64,000 bases of DNA from Bacillota bacterium (GCA_030057655.1 JASGUQ010000031.1:1-64000); one strand, 5' to 3'; counted from the stretch's first letter, positions 18,843 through 28,497 are shown. Numbers and translations are program-made. The notes: generated by a model from the sequence alone, not told the origin.

Positions 18843-18868
18843 GCACGCCAAACCCGGCGTGTTTTTTT
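18843..18868 (+). terminator. Intrinsic terminator of the purine operon
   Basis: A CACGCC / GGCGTG stem with a six-base loop is followed by seven T residues, 14 bases after the purL stop. Confidence 0.9.
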
Positions 18869-18984
18869 GCGCGCTTTTTTGCCGCAGGCGAAAGCAGTCG
18901 TTAAAATTATTGATGACTGCATCAAAACCCATCCTTCACGACTCTATATCATGTATCCGGATACAAACTACCAAGGAGGTAACC

Positions 18985-19473
18985 GTGCCCTCTGATACCC
19001 CCAAAGACCGTTTTCTTCAGGCGGTGGAAGAAAGGAAGCACGCCATGTACCGCGTGGCGCTGATGATGCTCAGGCATCCCGCGGACGCTGAGGACGCCGT
19101 GTCTGACGCTGTGGAAGCAACCTGGCGCCGCATCAGCGCCATCCGCGACCTGGATGCCCTGCCCGCGTATTTGATGCGCAGCGCGATCAACGCCTGCCAT
19201 GCCGTCCTTCGAAAGCGCAGGCGGGAAACCGCCATGGAAGCTTTGGAGCAGTACCTGCCCGCGGTTTTAGACGAAACCCCTGTATGGATGTACCTGGGCA
19301 ATTTGAAGGAACGCTACCAACTGCCCCTGATGCTGCGCTACAGCGAGAACATGACGGACCAGGAGATCGCGAAGATCCTGAAAATCCCAAGGGGAACGGT
19401 GTCATCCCTCCTGTCCAGAGGATTAAAACTGCTTCGAAAACAAATAGAAATGGAGGAAAAGGGCCGTGGATGA
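18985..19473 (+). CDS. ECF-type RNA polymerase sigma factor
   Basis: Predicted alternative sigma factor of 162 residues. Region 2 is seen at about 15-45 (MYRVALMMLRHPADAEDAV) and a region 4 helix-turn-helix at about 105-155 (LMLRYSENMTDQEIAKIL, IPRGTVSSLLSRGLKLL). AAGGAGG at 18973-18979, five bases before GTG 18985, sets the start. An upstream in-frame ATG exists but has no ribosome-binding site. The gene overlaps the next one by eight bases; that gene encodes a one-pass membrane protein, the usual sigma/anti-sigma arrangement. The target promoters are unknown. Confidence 0.88.
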   Translation: MPSDTPKDRFLQAVEERKHAMYRVALMMLRHPADAEDAVSDAVEATWRRISAIRDLDALPAYLMRSAINACHAVLRKRRRETAMEALEQYLPAVLDETPVWMYLGNLKERYQLPLMLRYSENMTDQEIAKILKIPRGTVSSLLSRGLKLLRKQIEMEEKGRG

Positions 19474-20638
19474 GAAGAAATTAAAGCAACTGATCTTTAC
19501 CCAGCGGCCCGTACCCGGCCAGGACTTTGACCTGCGCATATCGCAGCAGGCGCAGCGTTTGGCCGGGGAAACACAAGTCATGAAAAAGAAAATTTCCGTT
19601 TTGGCCATCGTGGTGGCCGTGCTCCTGTCCCTGGCGCTGTTTGGCGCCGTGGCGGAACTGCTGGGACTGAATCTGTTTGAACTCTTTGGCAAACACGACC
19701 AGCGCCTGGCGGAACTGGCGCCCAAGGCCATCCTGAATGAGGTTTCGCCTATTACGATTGAAAGCCCGGAGCTGGGCACGACCACGGCGGGCATCAACAG
19801 CGCCTATTATGATGGCCAGTCACTGGTGGTAGCCTATGCCATCAAAAACGGCAGGTACATGGAGGAGTTTACGCCCGATAAGGAACAGCTTGCCGGCATG
19901 GAAAAGGACAACAACCCGCTGATGATGGCCGTCTCCGACCCTGAAAATGAGGGCATTCTCCTGAAATGGAATGAGGCGGCCGCGGCCGGGAAACCGTTTG
20001 GTTACATGCAGGTCAGCATTACCCCCTCGGATCATACGCGGACCCGGGACGGGACGGATTTGTCGCCGGACAGCTCCGCCCACCAGTCCGGCCCTGACGG
20101 CATGGAGTTTACGATCAACGATTATGAAAGCCCGCTGCCGGAGGAAGCGCAGAACCTGGACGCGCTGAACATCGAGATCGGCCTGTTCAAACTGATCCAG
20201 TACCGCTACTTTGACGGCCAGCAAAGCTACACCGGCTTTGAAAGCCAGAAACTGGAGCCCATGCGCGCCACCGTCTGGCGCACGGATGCCGACATCCGGC
20301 GCTTCCAGGGGCAGGGAACCTTTGCGGGCGTGCCATTGAAAGCCTCTGTCACAGCCTCCGCCACCTCCGCGCAGGTGACCCTGAAAGCCATTGGCGCGAT
20401 CTTCCCGGCGCTGCCGGAGGACGCCTGGTATTCTGTCTGCCTCAGGGACGGGAATCAAACGGAGCTGCGCCCCCTGGACGGGACCAGCGGCGGCACAGAC
20501 CTTATTGTCTTTAACTTCCACGGCACCGGGCAGGCGCCTGATCAATTGGAATTGCAGCTGAGGATAGACGCTGAGTCTGATGTAAAATTGGAGCAGTTGA
20601 ACACGGAGCCGGTGTTCATCACCTTGGTTCAGGAATAG
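19466..20638 (+). CDS. Membrane anti-sigma factor-like protein (DUF4179-type)
   Basis: Probable partner of the sigma factor directly upstream. The 390-residue protein has a short cytoplasmic N terminus (about 1-38). One membrane segment follows at about 41-62 (ISVLAIVVAVLLSLALFGAV), then a long extracytoplasmic region rich in beta-type sequence. This layout matches the DUF4179 proteins that accompany clostridial ECF sigma factors. The start is GTG 19466 behind GGAGG at 19452-19456, overlapping the sigma stop, so the two are translationally coupled. No protease motif or known ligand domain is visible outside the membrane. The signal it senses is unknown. Confidence 0.75.
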   Translation: MDEKKLKQLIFTQRPVPGQDFDLRISQQAQRLAGETQVMKKKISVLAIVVAVLLSLALFGAVAELLGLNLFELFGKHDQRLAELAPKAILNEVSPITIESPELGTTTAGINSAYYDGQSLVVAYAIKNGRYMEEFTPDKEQLAGMEKDNNPLMMAVSDPENEGILLKWNEAAAAGKPFGYMQVSITPSDHTRTRDGTDLSPDSSAHQSGPDGMEFTINDYESPLPEEAQNLDALNIEIGLFKLIQYRYFDGQQSYTGFESQKLEPMRATVWRTDADIRRFQGQGTFAGVPLKASVTASATSAQVTLKAIGAIFPALPEDAWYSVCLRDGNQTELRPLDGTSGGTDLIVFNFHGTGQAPDQLELQLRIDAESDVKLEQLNTEPVFITLVQE

Positions 20639-20658
20639 GAAATATACAACTCTGTTAA

Positions 20659-20700
20659 AAAGAAGGCTTGGCTAATTCGGGCCTTCTTTCCTTTTCTTCT
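20659..20700 (+). terminator. Intrinsic terminator of the sigma/anti-sigma operon
   Basis: AAAGAAGGC pairs with GCCTTCTTT around a 13-base loop and leads into TCCTTTTCTTCTTTT. Confidence 0.88.
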
Positions 20701-20756
20701 TTTCCCGGCCCTCCCGTGGTACAATCCATCTATCATAACAGGAGGAATCTTGCTTC

Positions 20757-21467
20757 ATGGCGGAGGACAGGCGGCTGAACAAGTTCATCTCAGACAGCGG
20801 TTTTTGCTCCCGCCGGGAGGCGGACAAATTGATTGCCGCGGGCCGCGTCAGCGTCAACGGGCACACTGCCAGCGTCGGGGAGCGGGTGCCGCCCGGGGCG
20901 CGCGTGCAGGTGGACGGCAAGCCCATCCAGGCTGAAACGGAAAAGGTCTATCTTGCCGTGTACAAACCGGTGGGCATCGTTTGCACCGCCGACACCCGGG
21001 AGCCCTACAACATCGTTGATTACATCAATCACAAAGAGCGCATCTATCCCATCGGCCGCCTGGACAAGGACAGCGAGGGCCTGATTCTGATGACCTCAGA
21101 TGGCGACATCGTCAACCGGATCCTGCGCGCGGAAGGCCGGCATGAAAAGGAATATGAGGTTCGGGTCAACAAGCCCTTGACCCCGGAATTTTTAAGCCGG
21201 ATGCGCTCAGGCGTTCCTGTGCTGGGGCAAAAAACGCTTCCTGCCCAGGTCACACAGACAGGGCCTGATGCCTTTAAAATCGTGCTCGTCCAGGGCTTGA
21301 ACCGCCAGATTCGCAGGATGTGCGAGCACCTGGGTTACACCGTCACCCACCTTCGCCGCATCCGCGTGATGAACATCACCCTGGGCCGCATGCAGCCCGG
21401 CCACTGGCGCCCCCTGAGCCGGGATGAACTGGACATCCTGATGGGAATTTTAAACGAATCAAAGTAA
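20757..21467 (+). CDS. rluF: Pseudouridine synthase, RluF-like (23S rRNA)
   Basis: Isomerises a uridine in rRNA to pseudouridine; in E. coli RluF acts on 23S U2604. The 236-residue protein has an N-terminal S4 domain (RLNKFISDSGFCSRREADKL) and a RsuA/RluB-family catalytic domain. The catalytic Asp lies in PIGRLDKDSEGL. The late segment VQGLNRQIRRMCEHLGY followed by RIRVMNI resembles RluF more than RluB or RsuA. The Lys/Arg-rich tail of the E. coli enzyme is missing. An extended -10 box TGGTACAAT (20717-20725) and GGAGGA (20741-20746) precede the ATG. Confidence 0.88.
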   Translation: MAEDRRLNKFISDSGFCSRREADKLIAAGRVSVNGHTASVGERVPPGARVQVDGKPIQAETEKVYLAVYKPVGIVCTADTREPYNIVDYINHKERIYPIGRLDKDSEGLILMTSDGDIVNRILRAEGRHEKEYEVRVNKPLTPEFLSRMRSGVPVLGQKTLPAQVTQTGPDAFKIVLVQGLNRQIRRMCEHLGYTVTHLRRIRVMNITLGRMQPGHWRPLSRDELDILMGILNESK

Positions 21468-21524
21468 AAAATACGGCTTATCATTTTATGGCACAGCGGT
21501 ACCCTTCTTCGGATGCTGTTGTGG

Positions 21525-22292
21525 TCAGTCCGCCTTCTTTTCCGCGACCAGGCAGTAGCGGTGGATCCTTCCTGCCACATGGCCATTTTCCCGCACCTGC
21601 CGCTCAGCCACAAGCAGCCTGTCAAAGCATTTTTCCACCGAAAAGCCGGGAAATTCCCATTCAATGATCTTCGCGAACCAGACCAGGGCGCCCGTATCAT
21701 AAAATTTGATGGGTCGAAAGGCCTCCATCGCCTGAACAACCCGTAACCCGGCGGATTCAAGGTCTGATTTTGCTTTGTCCAGGCGCTGGTCTGGATAGGG
21801 CAGGGGCGTGCCCGGCAAAAGCAGGTCCGTCAGCTCCCGGTCATTGAAAGCGCCCACCTGCTGGGTGATGAATGCGCCGCCCTCCCTCAGCGTTCTTTTG
21901 ATTTCATCAACGTTGTAGCTGCCATGGCGGTTGACGACCAGGTCAAAGCGCCCATCAGGATAGGGCAGTTTGTCCTCGCCGTCCGCCGCCTTAAAGTCGA
22001 TGCCCAGGGGCAGCAGCGTGTTTTCGCAGACCTTGATGTTTGGCGGATAACCCTCCGTCGCGGCCGTGCGGTGATAAGGGTGATTCAGGGACAGCAGAAA
22101 CTCGCCGCCCCCTGTCTCCATGTCCAGCAGGTCGGTTTCTTTGTTCAGGCGTTCAAGCACCAGCGCCCTGTAATCCCAGGGCAGGTCGTCCTCCTCTTTA
22201 TAACGGCCGGACAGGTATGAGAAATCCCAGCCGATGATGCGCGCGTTTTCTTCTTCCTTCAGCCATTGCTGTTTCAATTGCTCAGGGTTCAT
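21525..22292 (-). CDS. SAM-dependent methyltransferase, class I
   Basis: Predicted methyltransferase of 255 residues with unknown substrate. It has a Rossmann-like motif I (LLDMETGGGEFLLSL), an acidic motif II region (YPPNIKVCENTLLPLGI) and a post-motif stretch LPYPDGRFDLVVNRHGSYN. This resembles the ubiquinone/menaquinone-methyltransferase-like (Methyltransf_11) fold. The start at 22292 follows GGAGG (complement of 22298-22302); a longer frame reaches 22364 but lacks a site. It converges on rluF and diverges from the NlpC-like gene, so it appears to be a single-gene unit. The neighbours give no clue to the substrate. Confidence 0.75.
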   Translation of the reverse strand: MNPEQLKQQWLKEEENARIIGWDFSYLSGRYKEEDDLPWDYRALVLERLNKETDLLDMETGGGEFLLSLNHPYHRTAATEGYPPNIKVCENTLLPLGIDFKAADGEDKLPYPDGRFDLVVNRHGSYNVDEIKRTLREGGAFITQQVGAFNDRELTDLLLPGTPLPYPDQRLDKAKSDLESAGLRVVQAMEAFRPIKFYDTGALVWFAKIIEWEFPGFSVEKCFDRLLVAERQVRENGHVAGRIHRYCLVAEKKAD

Positions 22293-22449
22293 CTTTTCCT
22301 CCGGAACAAGCAGGGGTATTTCCGATATTTTACCACCTTGATGCCGATTAACATATCCGTTCAAAAATTTTTGCTGAACAATTCCATTTATCCGTTATAA
22401 TCATGGTTGAAAACTGATTTCAAACGCCTTTGAAAGGAAACGGGCAAGT

Positions 22450-23700
22450 ATGACATCGTTTCATCGCGGTTTATTTCAACATCTGATCACACGCCTTTTT
22501 GTTTTCCTCATCGTTTTCTTTCTCTTGCCTGCCCCTGTAATGGGGGAGGAGCCTGTGCCGACAGGCAGCTTAAAAACAGGTCAGGAGATCCTGCCCATCA
22601 TCTATAACCTGCCAATCAGCAACCGTGCCGTCGGGGTCAAACAGACCCGTGTGCTGGACGCTGCCTTTTCTCTTTTGGAAGAGGGCAATGTCTTTCTGAA
22701 AAAATATCAGGAACTTACCGGGTCAGACATAAAAGCGGCCTACCCCCTGGGCCTTCCCTATTTCTTTGGCGGAAGAGATGAGGCCCTCCTGTATAAGATC
22801 ATGGAAGCCTGGCAGAACAGCGGCCACTTCAAAAAAGGCCGCAGCTATGTTTATGGCTATGACTGCATCGGTTTTACCCGCCATGTCTATCAAAAAGCCG
22901 GCCTAAACCATCCCGCCACCATCCCTGATATGTTCACCCTGCCTGAGTATGAAGTATCCAGGATAGATGTGATGTCCCATCCCTACCCTGAGTGGCGGAA
23001 CCTCCTCAACGTGGGGGAACTGCTGATTTTAAAAGGCAAGGTCTACCACCACGTCATGATTTTTATCGGCACGCTCAGCGACTACGGCTTCACGCGGGAA
23101 GAACTGGGCGAGACCCTGTTTCGCTACCGGGATTTTCCGCTGTTCATCCATTGCGCGGACAACCCCTGGGCCATCACCCGGAACCGGAAGCACATCGAAA
23201 GCCTGAAGCGCACCCTGCCCATCTATGACACGGACGGCGGCGTCCATGTGGCCCTTGTGGGCGTGCCCCCTGTTCAGGCGCCTTATACCGTGCAGGTGGG
23301 CAATGTAAAGGTTCACGCTTTTGAACTGACGGGCGCCTACCTGCCCCTTTATGATTTGAGTGAAAAATCAAGCGTTCTGGGCTGGCGCCTGCCCGATTCG
23401 CCCGCCGCGCTCCTTCCTGTGCCCGAGCCCGCCCCTTTACCGCAGGAAAATGAGGATGCTTATGTGGAGCTGCGCGAGGGCGTGAAACACCCCCTGGTCA
23501 AAAAGGTCAAGCAGCGCCTTTATGACCTGGGCTACTACCGCAACAACGTGGTCAATGACCTGTACACCGCCGACACCGCGAACTTTATCCGCCTGGTTCA
23601 GCGCACCAATCTGTTGAAGGAGACCGGGGTCGCCACGGCGGAGTTTCTGGAGTTTTTCTTTTCTGACAGCGTCACACCTTTCCATGCCACAGGGCCGTAA
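22450..23700 (+). CDS. Secreted NlpC/P60-like protein with peptidoglycan-binding domain
   Basis: Probable cell-wall hydrolase or amidase of 416 residues. A signal peptide spans about 1-32. A papain-like core has C139 in YVYGYDCIGFTRHVY and H200/H201 in KVYHHVMIFIG, the spacing expected of NlpC/P60-type enzymes. A C-terminal helical domain at about 343-405 (LVKKVKQRLYDLGYY) looks like a PG_binding_1 module. The region between about 210 and 330 is unusual for the family and has no recognised domain. A TATAAT at 22396-22401 gives a likely promoter, though the -35 is poor. Substrate bond and partner are not visible. Confidence 0.72.
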   Translation: MTSFHRGLFQHLITRLFVFLIVFFLLPAPVMGEEPVPTGSLKTGQEILPIIYNLPISNRAVGVKQTRVLDAAFSLLEEGNVFLKKYQELTGSDIKAAYPLGLPYFFGGRDEALLYKIMEAWQNSGHFKKGRSYVYGYDCIGFTRHVYQKAGLNHPATIPDMFTLPEYEVSRIDVMSHPYPEWRNLLNVGELLILKGKVYHHVMIFIGTLSDYGFTREELGETLFRYRDFPLFIHCADNPWAITRNRKHIESLKRTLPIYDTDGGVHVALVGVPPVQAPYTVQVGNVKVHAFELTGAYLPLYDLSEKSSVLGWRLPDSPAALLPVPEPAPLPQENEDAYVELREGVKHPLVKKVKQRLYDLGYYRNNVVNDLYTADTANFIRLVQRTNLLKETGVATAEFLEFFFSDSVTPFHATGP

Positions 23701-23757
23701 ATACCTGAGTTATTTTTCAGGGTTTGTAAAATGCTGTTAAAATTCACAGGCTGTTCA

Positions 23758-23786
23758 TTGACCGCTTCTTCCAAACCCGTTATGGT
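23758..23786 (+). promoter_or_regulatory. Promoter of the M16 peptidase gene
   Basis: TTGACC, a 17-base spacer and TATGGT lie about 55 bases before the start codon at 23843. Confidence 0.65.
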
Positions 23787-23842
23787 GTTCTTGTGCATGT
23801 TATATTTTTCATGTCTGACCGACTTTTCAAGGAGGATATTTG

Positions 23843-26800
23843 ATGAAAACATTCCGTACCCTGATCGCCTGTCTGCTTTGCTTTGCCCTGCTGCTCTCAG
23901 GCGCGGCCCTGCCCGTGATGGCGTCTGACGCGCCCTCCCTGATGATGGAGCAAACAGGCTTTACCCTGCTTGAGACCGGGCGCTTCGGCCTGGTCAACGC
24001 GGAGACCGGCCTTTATCAGCATGAGAAGACCGGCGCCCTGGTCCTTTACATGGCCAATGAGGACACCAACCGCGCCTTTAACATCTCCTTCCAGACGCCG
24101 GTCCTGGACGATACCGGCATCCCCCATGTGTTTGAGCATGCCACCCTGGGCGGTTCACAGAAATACCCCTCCAAGGAGCTGTTCTTCAACCTCATCAACC
24201 AGACCTATAACACCTTTTTAAACGCGATGACCACCAGCGTCATCACCGCCTACCCGGCCGCCTCCCTGTCTGAGAAGCAGCTGCTGAAGTACCTGGATTA
24301 CTACACCGACAGCGTCCTGTACCCCTGTGTGATGCAGGAGGAGAGCATCTTCCTGGAGGAAGCCTGGCGCTACGCCATGGCCGACAAGGACGCGCCGCTC
24401 ACCCTGGCCGGCACCGTTTACACCGAGATGGAAGGCGCTTACAGCATTGACATGGCCGCCATGTTCAACTTCTACAAGAGCATCTTCCCCGGCAGCCACA
24501 AGGGCAATTCCTATGGCGGCAATCCTTTGCACATTCCGGAGCTCACCTGGCAGTCCCTGAAGGACTACCATGACGCCTATTATCATCCCTCCAACTCGCT
24601 CACCATCTTCTACGGCAAGTTTGAGGATGTCAGCCCCTTCTTCGCGCTGATTGACAGCGCTTTCTCCGATTTTGAAAAAAGGGAGTTTATCTTTCCGGAC
24701 GAGGCTTATGCGCCCATCACCCAGCCTGTCACCGCCAGCTATGATTTCGCGGTGGAAAAGGGCAGCAATACGGACAAGGGCGCGATCGTTTACCTGGGCT
24801 ATGTCTTAAATGACATCACGCGGGAAGACATGGAGGCCTTTGATCTTCTCACCACCCTGATCAACAGCGATTCCTCCGCCTTCCAGCAGGCCATGAAAAC
24901 CCGCCTGCCCTCCGCCACTGCCTCCTCCAGCATCGATACCGCAAAGCCCGAGCCTGCCCTGATCTTCCAGGCCAGCGGCTTAAACGCTGAGGACGCCAAG
25001 GAGTTTGAAAGCATCGTCAAGGAATCCCTGGCCCAGATTCAAAAGGACGGCCTGGACATCAAGGCGGTGGAAGCCGTCGCAGCCGCCACGCGCCTGGCCC
25101 TTCTGCTCTCCGGCGAGATTCAGAACGCCGGCGTCAACATCGCCGTCAACACCGCCTACTACTGGGGCGCGACAGGCGATACCATGGCCTTTTCGCGTTT
25201 CGTTGACAACACCGAGAACTACATGAAGTTCGCGGAGGACGGCACCTACCAGCGCCTGATTGAGCAATACCTGCTTTCCAACAACAGGACGGCCCTGGTC
25301 GTCACCGCGCCCAAACCCGGCCTCAAGGAGGAGCAGGCGGAGGCGCTGGCCAGCAAACTTTCAGAAAAACGCGCCCAGATGACAGATGAAGAGATTTCCG
25401 ATCTGGTCGAGCAGACCGCTGCCTTTGGCGCCCAGGCTCAGGGGGACGCCAGTCAGTATGTTAAGCAGCTTCAGGCTGTGGATGTGGAGAGCCTGCCGGT
25501 TGAGCGGCGCATCTATGACATTCAGGATGATCTGGGCGAGGACAATGTTCGCCGTGTCCACGCCAGCGCGGATGTCTCCGGCGTCGGGCACGCGCTGCTT
25601 CTTTTGGACGCAGGTTCCATCCCGCAGGAAAACCTGCACTGGTTCAAACTCTACACGGACCTGCTTGGCAAATTGGACACCAAACAGCACACCCAGGCGG
25701 AGCTGTCCTCCCTCTTAACCCGCTATTTCTTCCAGCAGGAGCTCAGGCCCAGCGTGATCAGAGGCGAAGAGAACTACACGCCCTATTTAAGGGCCAGCTT
25801 CATCGCGATGGACGAGGATTTTGCCCCGGCCTATGACCTGCTGTACGAGCTGCTTTTTGAAACCAAGCTGGACGACGCCAAAAAGATCGCGGACGTCCTG
25901 TCCCAGACCCGGGAAAGCCTGAAACAGACCATCACCAATGCCGTCTATCAGGTGCAGATTTACCGCGCCTTTGGCGCCAGCGAGCCGGCGTTCAGCTTCT
26001 TCAATTACCTGAACTTCCTGGATTACTACGCCTTCCTTCAGGATGCCCAGGCCCTTTTGGAAAGCGCTCCCGATCAGGCAATGGAGAAATTGTCCGGGAT
26101 CCAGGAATTCCTGCGCAACAAGCCCGGCGCGGTTTCCGGCTTTGTCGGCAATGACAGCAGCGCCGTGATCCACCGCGAGGCCGCGGACAGTTTCTTAAAC
26201 CGCCTGAACGCGCAGACCCGTGAACCCATCGTCTATGACCTCCCCAAAATCGCGCACAGCGAAGCCATCGTGGTGGATACCGGGGTCGCCAACAACCTCG
26301 TCTACGCGCCCAACAAGGACCTGGGCCTTGAAAAACCCTCAGGCGAACTGGACGCCGTCACCCGCCTGGTCTCGGACTCCTTCCTGTATCCCATGCTGCG
26401 CGATAAGTACGGCGTGTACGGCGTGCAGCACGGCGCTTCGGAGGACGGCGTTTTCATCCTGTCCTTCCGGGACCCCAATGTCAAGGAAACCTTTGACGTC
26501 TATGCCCAACTGCCGAAGCTTCTAAAGGAGATGAGCCTGGACCAGGAAGCCCTCAACGGTTTCATCCTCTCCGCTTTCAGCGACTATGCCCTCTCCTCCG
26601 GCGAGCTGGCCGGCGGCATGACCGCGATGATCGACACCCTGGAAGGGAAAAAGCAGGAGCGCAAGCTGGAATGGATGGCGCAGCTGAAGGACCTCACCCC
26701 GGACAAGGTGCAATCCTATGCGGACATGTATGAAAAGCTCAATGAAAAAGGCTATATCTCCACTTCCTCCGGCGCAGGCAAGGCCGAGGAAAACAAGGAC

Positions 26801-27346
26801 CGCTATGAGGTCATTTTAAACCCCTTTTCCGTGAAGGAAACGGTGATTGAAGGCTTCAGCGACCTCTTGGAAGACAACCCCTTCTATGAGGCGGTCATGT
26901 TCTCCCTCAAGCAGAAGTGGCAGTCCCCCCTTGAGGACGGCCGTTTTGGCACGGATGAGGCGGCCACCATGGGCGAGTTCCTCAGCGCCTTCTTTGGAAT
27001 GGCCGGCATGCCGCTCCCTGCGGACCAGGCCCTTGCCGCCCTGGCCCCCCTTGGCATCCTCAGCGCGGACACCGCGCTTGACTCCGCCCTGACCCGGGAA
27101 GGCATCGCCAAACTGCTGTTTGACATGCTCAGCGCTTTCAGCGGGGAGCCGGTCAAGGCGAATCCGGACTTTATCAAGGACCTTGCCGATCAGGAGGACA
27201 TCGCCCCTGAAAGCCGCGACGCCGTTGCCTTCCTGATGGAAAGCGGCCTGCTTCTTGCGGATGGGGACAAACGCATAACACCCAAGGAAAACCTGACCCG
27301 TGCTGAACTGGCGTTTATCTTAAAAGGCTTGAGCGAAATGGAGTAA
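23843..27346 (+). CDS. Secreted M16-family metallopeptidase (presequence-protease type) with S-layer-like tail
   Basis: Predicted exported zinc peptidase of 1167 residues. A signal peptide (about 1-28) precedes an M16 domain with the inverted zinc motif HVFEH (H95, E98, H99), followed by LGGSQKYPSKELF as in presequence protease and falcilysin. The long single chain with an M16C-associated middle part fits that subgroup, which degrades peptides inside a closed chamber. The last about 130 residues resemble S-layer homology repeats (TREGIAKLLFDML, LTRAELAFILKGL), suggesting attachment to the cell wall. AAGGAGG with seven-base spacing selects ATG 23843 over the overlapping TTG. It is a single-gene unit. 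Confidence 0.85.
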   Translation: MKTFRTLIACLLCFALLLSGAALPVMASDAPSLMMEQTGFTLLETGRFGLVNAETGLYQHEKTGALVLYMANEDTNRAFNISFQTPVLDDTGIPHVFEHATLGGSQKYPSKELFFNLINQTYNTFLNAMTTSVITAYPAASLSEKQLLKYLDYYTDSVLYPCVMQEESIFLEEAWRYAMADKDAPLTLAGTVYTEMEGAYSIDMAAMFNFYKSIFPGSHKGNSYGGNPLHIPELTWQSLKDYHDAYYHPSNSLTIFYGKFEDVSPFFALIDSAFSDFEKREFIFPDEAYAPITQPVTASYDFAVEKGSNTDKGAIVYLGYVLNDITREDMEAFDLLTTLINSDSSAFQQAMKTRLPSATASSSIDTAKPEPALIFQASGLNAEDAKEFESIVKESLAQIQKDGLDIKAVEAVAAATRLALLLSGEIQNAGVNIAVNTAYYWGATGDTMAFSRFVDNTENYMKFAEDGTYQRLIEQYLLSNNRTALVVTAPKPGLKEEQAEALASKLSEKRAQMTDEEISDLVEQTAAFGAQAQGDASQYVKQLQAVDVESLPVERRIYDIQDDLGEDNVRRVHASADVSGVGHALLLLDAGSIPQENLHWFKLYTDLLGKLDTKQHTQAELSSLLTRYFFQQELRPSVIRGEENYTPYLRASFIAMDEDFAPAYDLLYELLFETKLDDAKKIADVLSQTRESLKQTITNAVYQVQIYRAFGASEPAFSFFNYLNFLDYYAFLQDAQALLESAPDQAMEKLSGIQEFLRNKPGAVSGFVGNDSSAVIHREAADSFLNRLNAQTREPIVYDLPKIAHSEAIVVDTGVANNLVYAPNKDLGLEKPSGELDAVTRLVSDSFLYPMLRDKYGVYGVQHGASEDGVFILSFRDPNVKETFDVYAQLPKLLKEMSLDQEALNGFILSAFSDYALSSGELAGGMTAMIDTLEGKKQERKLEWMAQLKDLTPDKVQSYADMYEKLNEKGYISTSSGAGKAEENKDRYEVILNPFSVKETVIEGFSDLLEDNPFYEAVMFSLKQKWQSPLEDGRFGTDEAATMGEFLSAFFGMAGMPLPADQALAALAPLGILSADTALDSALTREGIAKLLFDMLSAFSGEPVKANPDFIKDLADQEDIAPESRDAVAFLMESGLLLADGDKRITPKENLTRAELAFILKGLSEME

Positions 27347-27363
27347 GCTTTCCCGAAATAAAA

Positions 27364-27399
27364 GAGGGTTGCGACAATCTCTTGCCGCAGCCCTTTTTG
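27364..27399. terminator. Terminator shared by the M16 gene and the ilv-leu operon
   Basis: GGGTTGCG pairs with CGCAGCCC (one wobble), with T residues after the stem on the plus strand and CTCTTTTA after it on the minus strand. It lies between two convergent genes and may stop both transcripts. Confidence 0.75.
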
Positions 27400-27410
27400 A
27401 TATGTCGGTA

Positions 27411-28481
27411 TTAAACCTTGACGATCCACCCCATGGGGTCTTCCAGCCTTCCGTACTGGATGCCGGTCAGGGTGTCATACAATTTCTGGGAGATCGGGCC
27501 GATGCCGCCGTCCCCGACCTGGTAGTCTTTACCCTTGAAGGCGAAGGACTTCACCGGGCTGATGACGGCCGCGGTGCCGGAGCCGAAGGATTCGGTGATC
27601 TTGCCGGATTTGATGTCGTCCAGCACCTGGTTGACGTCCATCCGCTCCTCCGCCACCTCATAGCCAAAATGTTTCGCCAGTTTCAGCACGCTGTCCCTGG
27701 TGATGCCGGGCAGGATGCTGCCGGACAATTTGGGAGTGACGACCTTTTTCCCTTCGTACACAAACAGGATGTTCATCGCGCCCACCTCTTCAATGTAGCG
27801 CCTTTCAACCCCGTCCAGCCACAGCACCTGGGCGTAGCCCTTGTCTCCGGCCACAATGCCCGCTAAGAGTGAGGCCGCGTAGTTGGCGCCGGCCTTGGTT
27901 TCGCCGATGCCGCCGCGCACCGCGCGAACGTATTCGTCCTCAATGTAGATGTCATTGGGGGCCAGGCCGCCCTTGTAGTACGCGCCCACGGGGGAGAGGA
28001 TGATGTAAAACAGGTAGGAATGGGAGGCATGCACGCTCAATTTGCTGTCCGTCGCGATCAGGGTCGGCCTGATGTACAGGCTGGTGCCTGGCTGATGGGG
28101 CACCCAGTCCTGCTCAACGCGCAGCAGCTCGATCAGGCCCTGGGTAAAGGACTCAATGTCCAGTTCGGGCATGCCCAGGCGCAGGGCGGAATGGTTCATG
28201 CGCTTGAAGTTGTCCTTGACCCGGAACAGTTGCAGCCCGCCGTCCTCCCTGCGGTAGCATTTCAGCCCTTCAAAGACGCTCTGGCTGTAGTGCAGCACCG
28301 CGCAGGCAGGGTCCAGCTGAAGGGGCGCGTAGGGCGCGATCCTGGCGTTGTGCCAACCCTTTTCCGTCTCATAGTCGCACATGAACATGTGGTCGGTGAA
28401 GATCGCGCCAAAGCCCAGCTTGCTTTCGTCCTTTGGCTTCTCCTTCAGGGTCGCTGCAAGGTTTTTGCTAATGGGTAACAA
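27411..28481 (-). CDS. ilvE: Branched-chain amino acid aminotransferase
   Basis: Final transamination in Leu, Ile and Val synthesis, PLP dependent. About 356 residues, with LGFGAIFTDHMF near the N terminus, the Schiff-base lysine region GETKAGANYAASLLAG, QVLWLDGVERRYIEEVG and the ending FGSGTAAVISPV. This is the long form shared with Bacillus and eukaryotes. Two TTG codons can serve as start: 28487 lies three bases after AGGAGG and 28481 nine bases after it, so 28481 is preferred. It is the last gene of the operon, 16 bases after leuB. Confidence 0.95.
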   Translation of the reverse strand: MLPISKNLAATLKEKPKDESKLGFGAIFTDHMFMCDYETEKGWHNARIAPYAPLQLDPACAVLHYSQSVFEGLKCYRREDGGLQLFRVKDNFKRMNHSALRLGMPELDIESFTQGLIELLRVEQDWVPHQPGTSLYIRPTLIATDSKLSVHASHSYLFYIILSPVGAYYKGGLAPNDIYIEDEYVRAVRGGIGETKAGANYAASLLAGIVAGDKGYAQVLWLDGVERRYIEEVGAMNILFVYEGKKVVTPKLSGSILPGITRDSVLKLAKHFGYEVAEERMDVNQVLDDIKSGKITESFGSGTAAVISPVKSFAFKGKDYQVGDGGIGPISQKLYDTLTGIQYGRLEDPMGWIVKV

Positions 28482-28497
28482 GTTCAACCGCCTCCTC

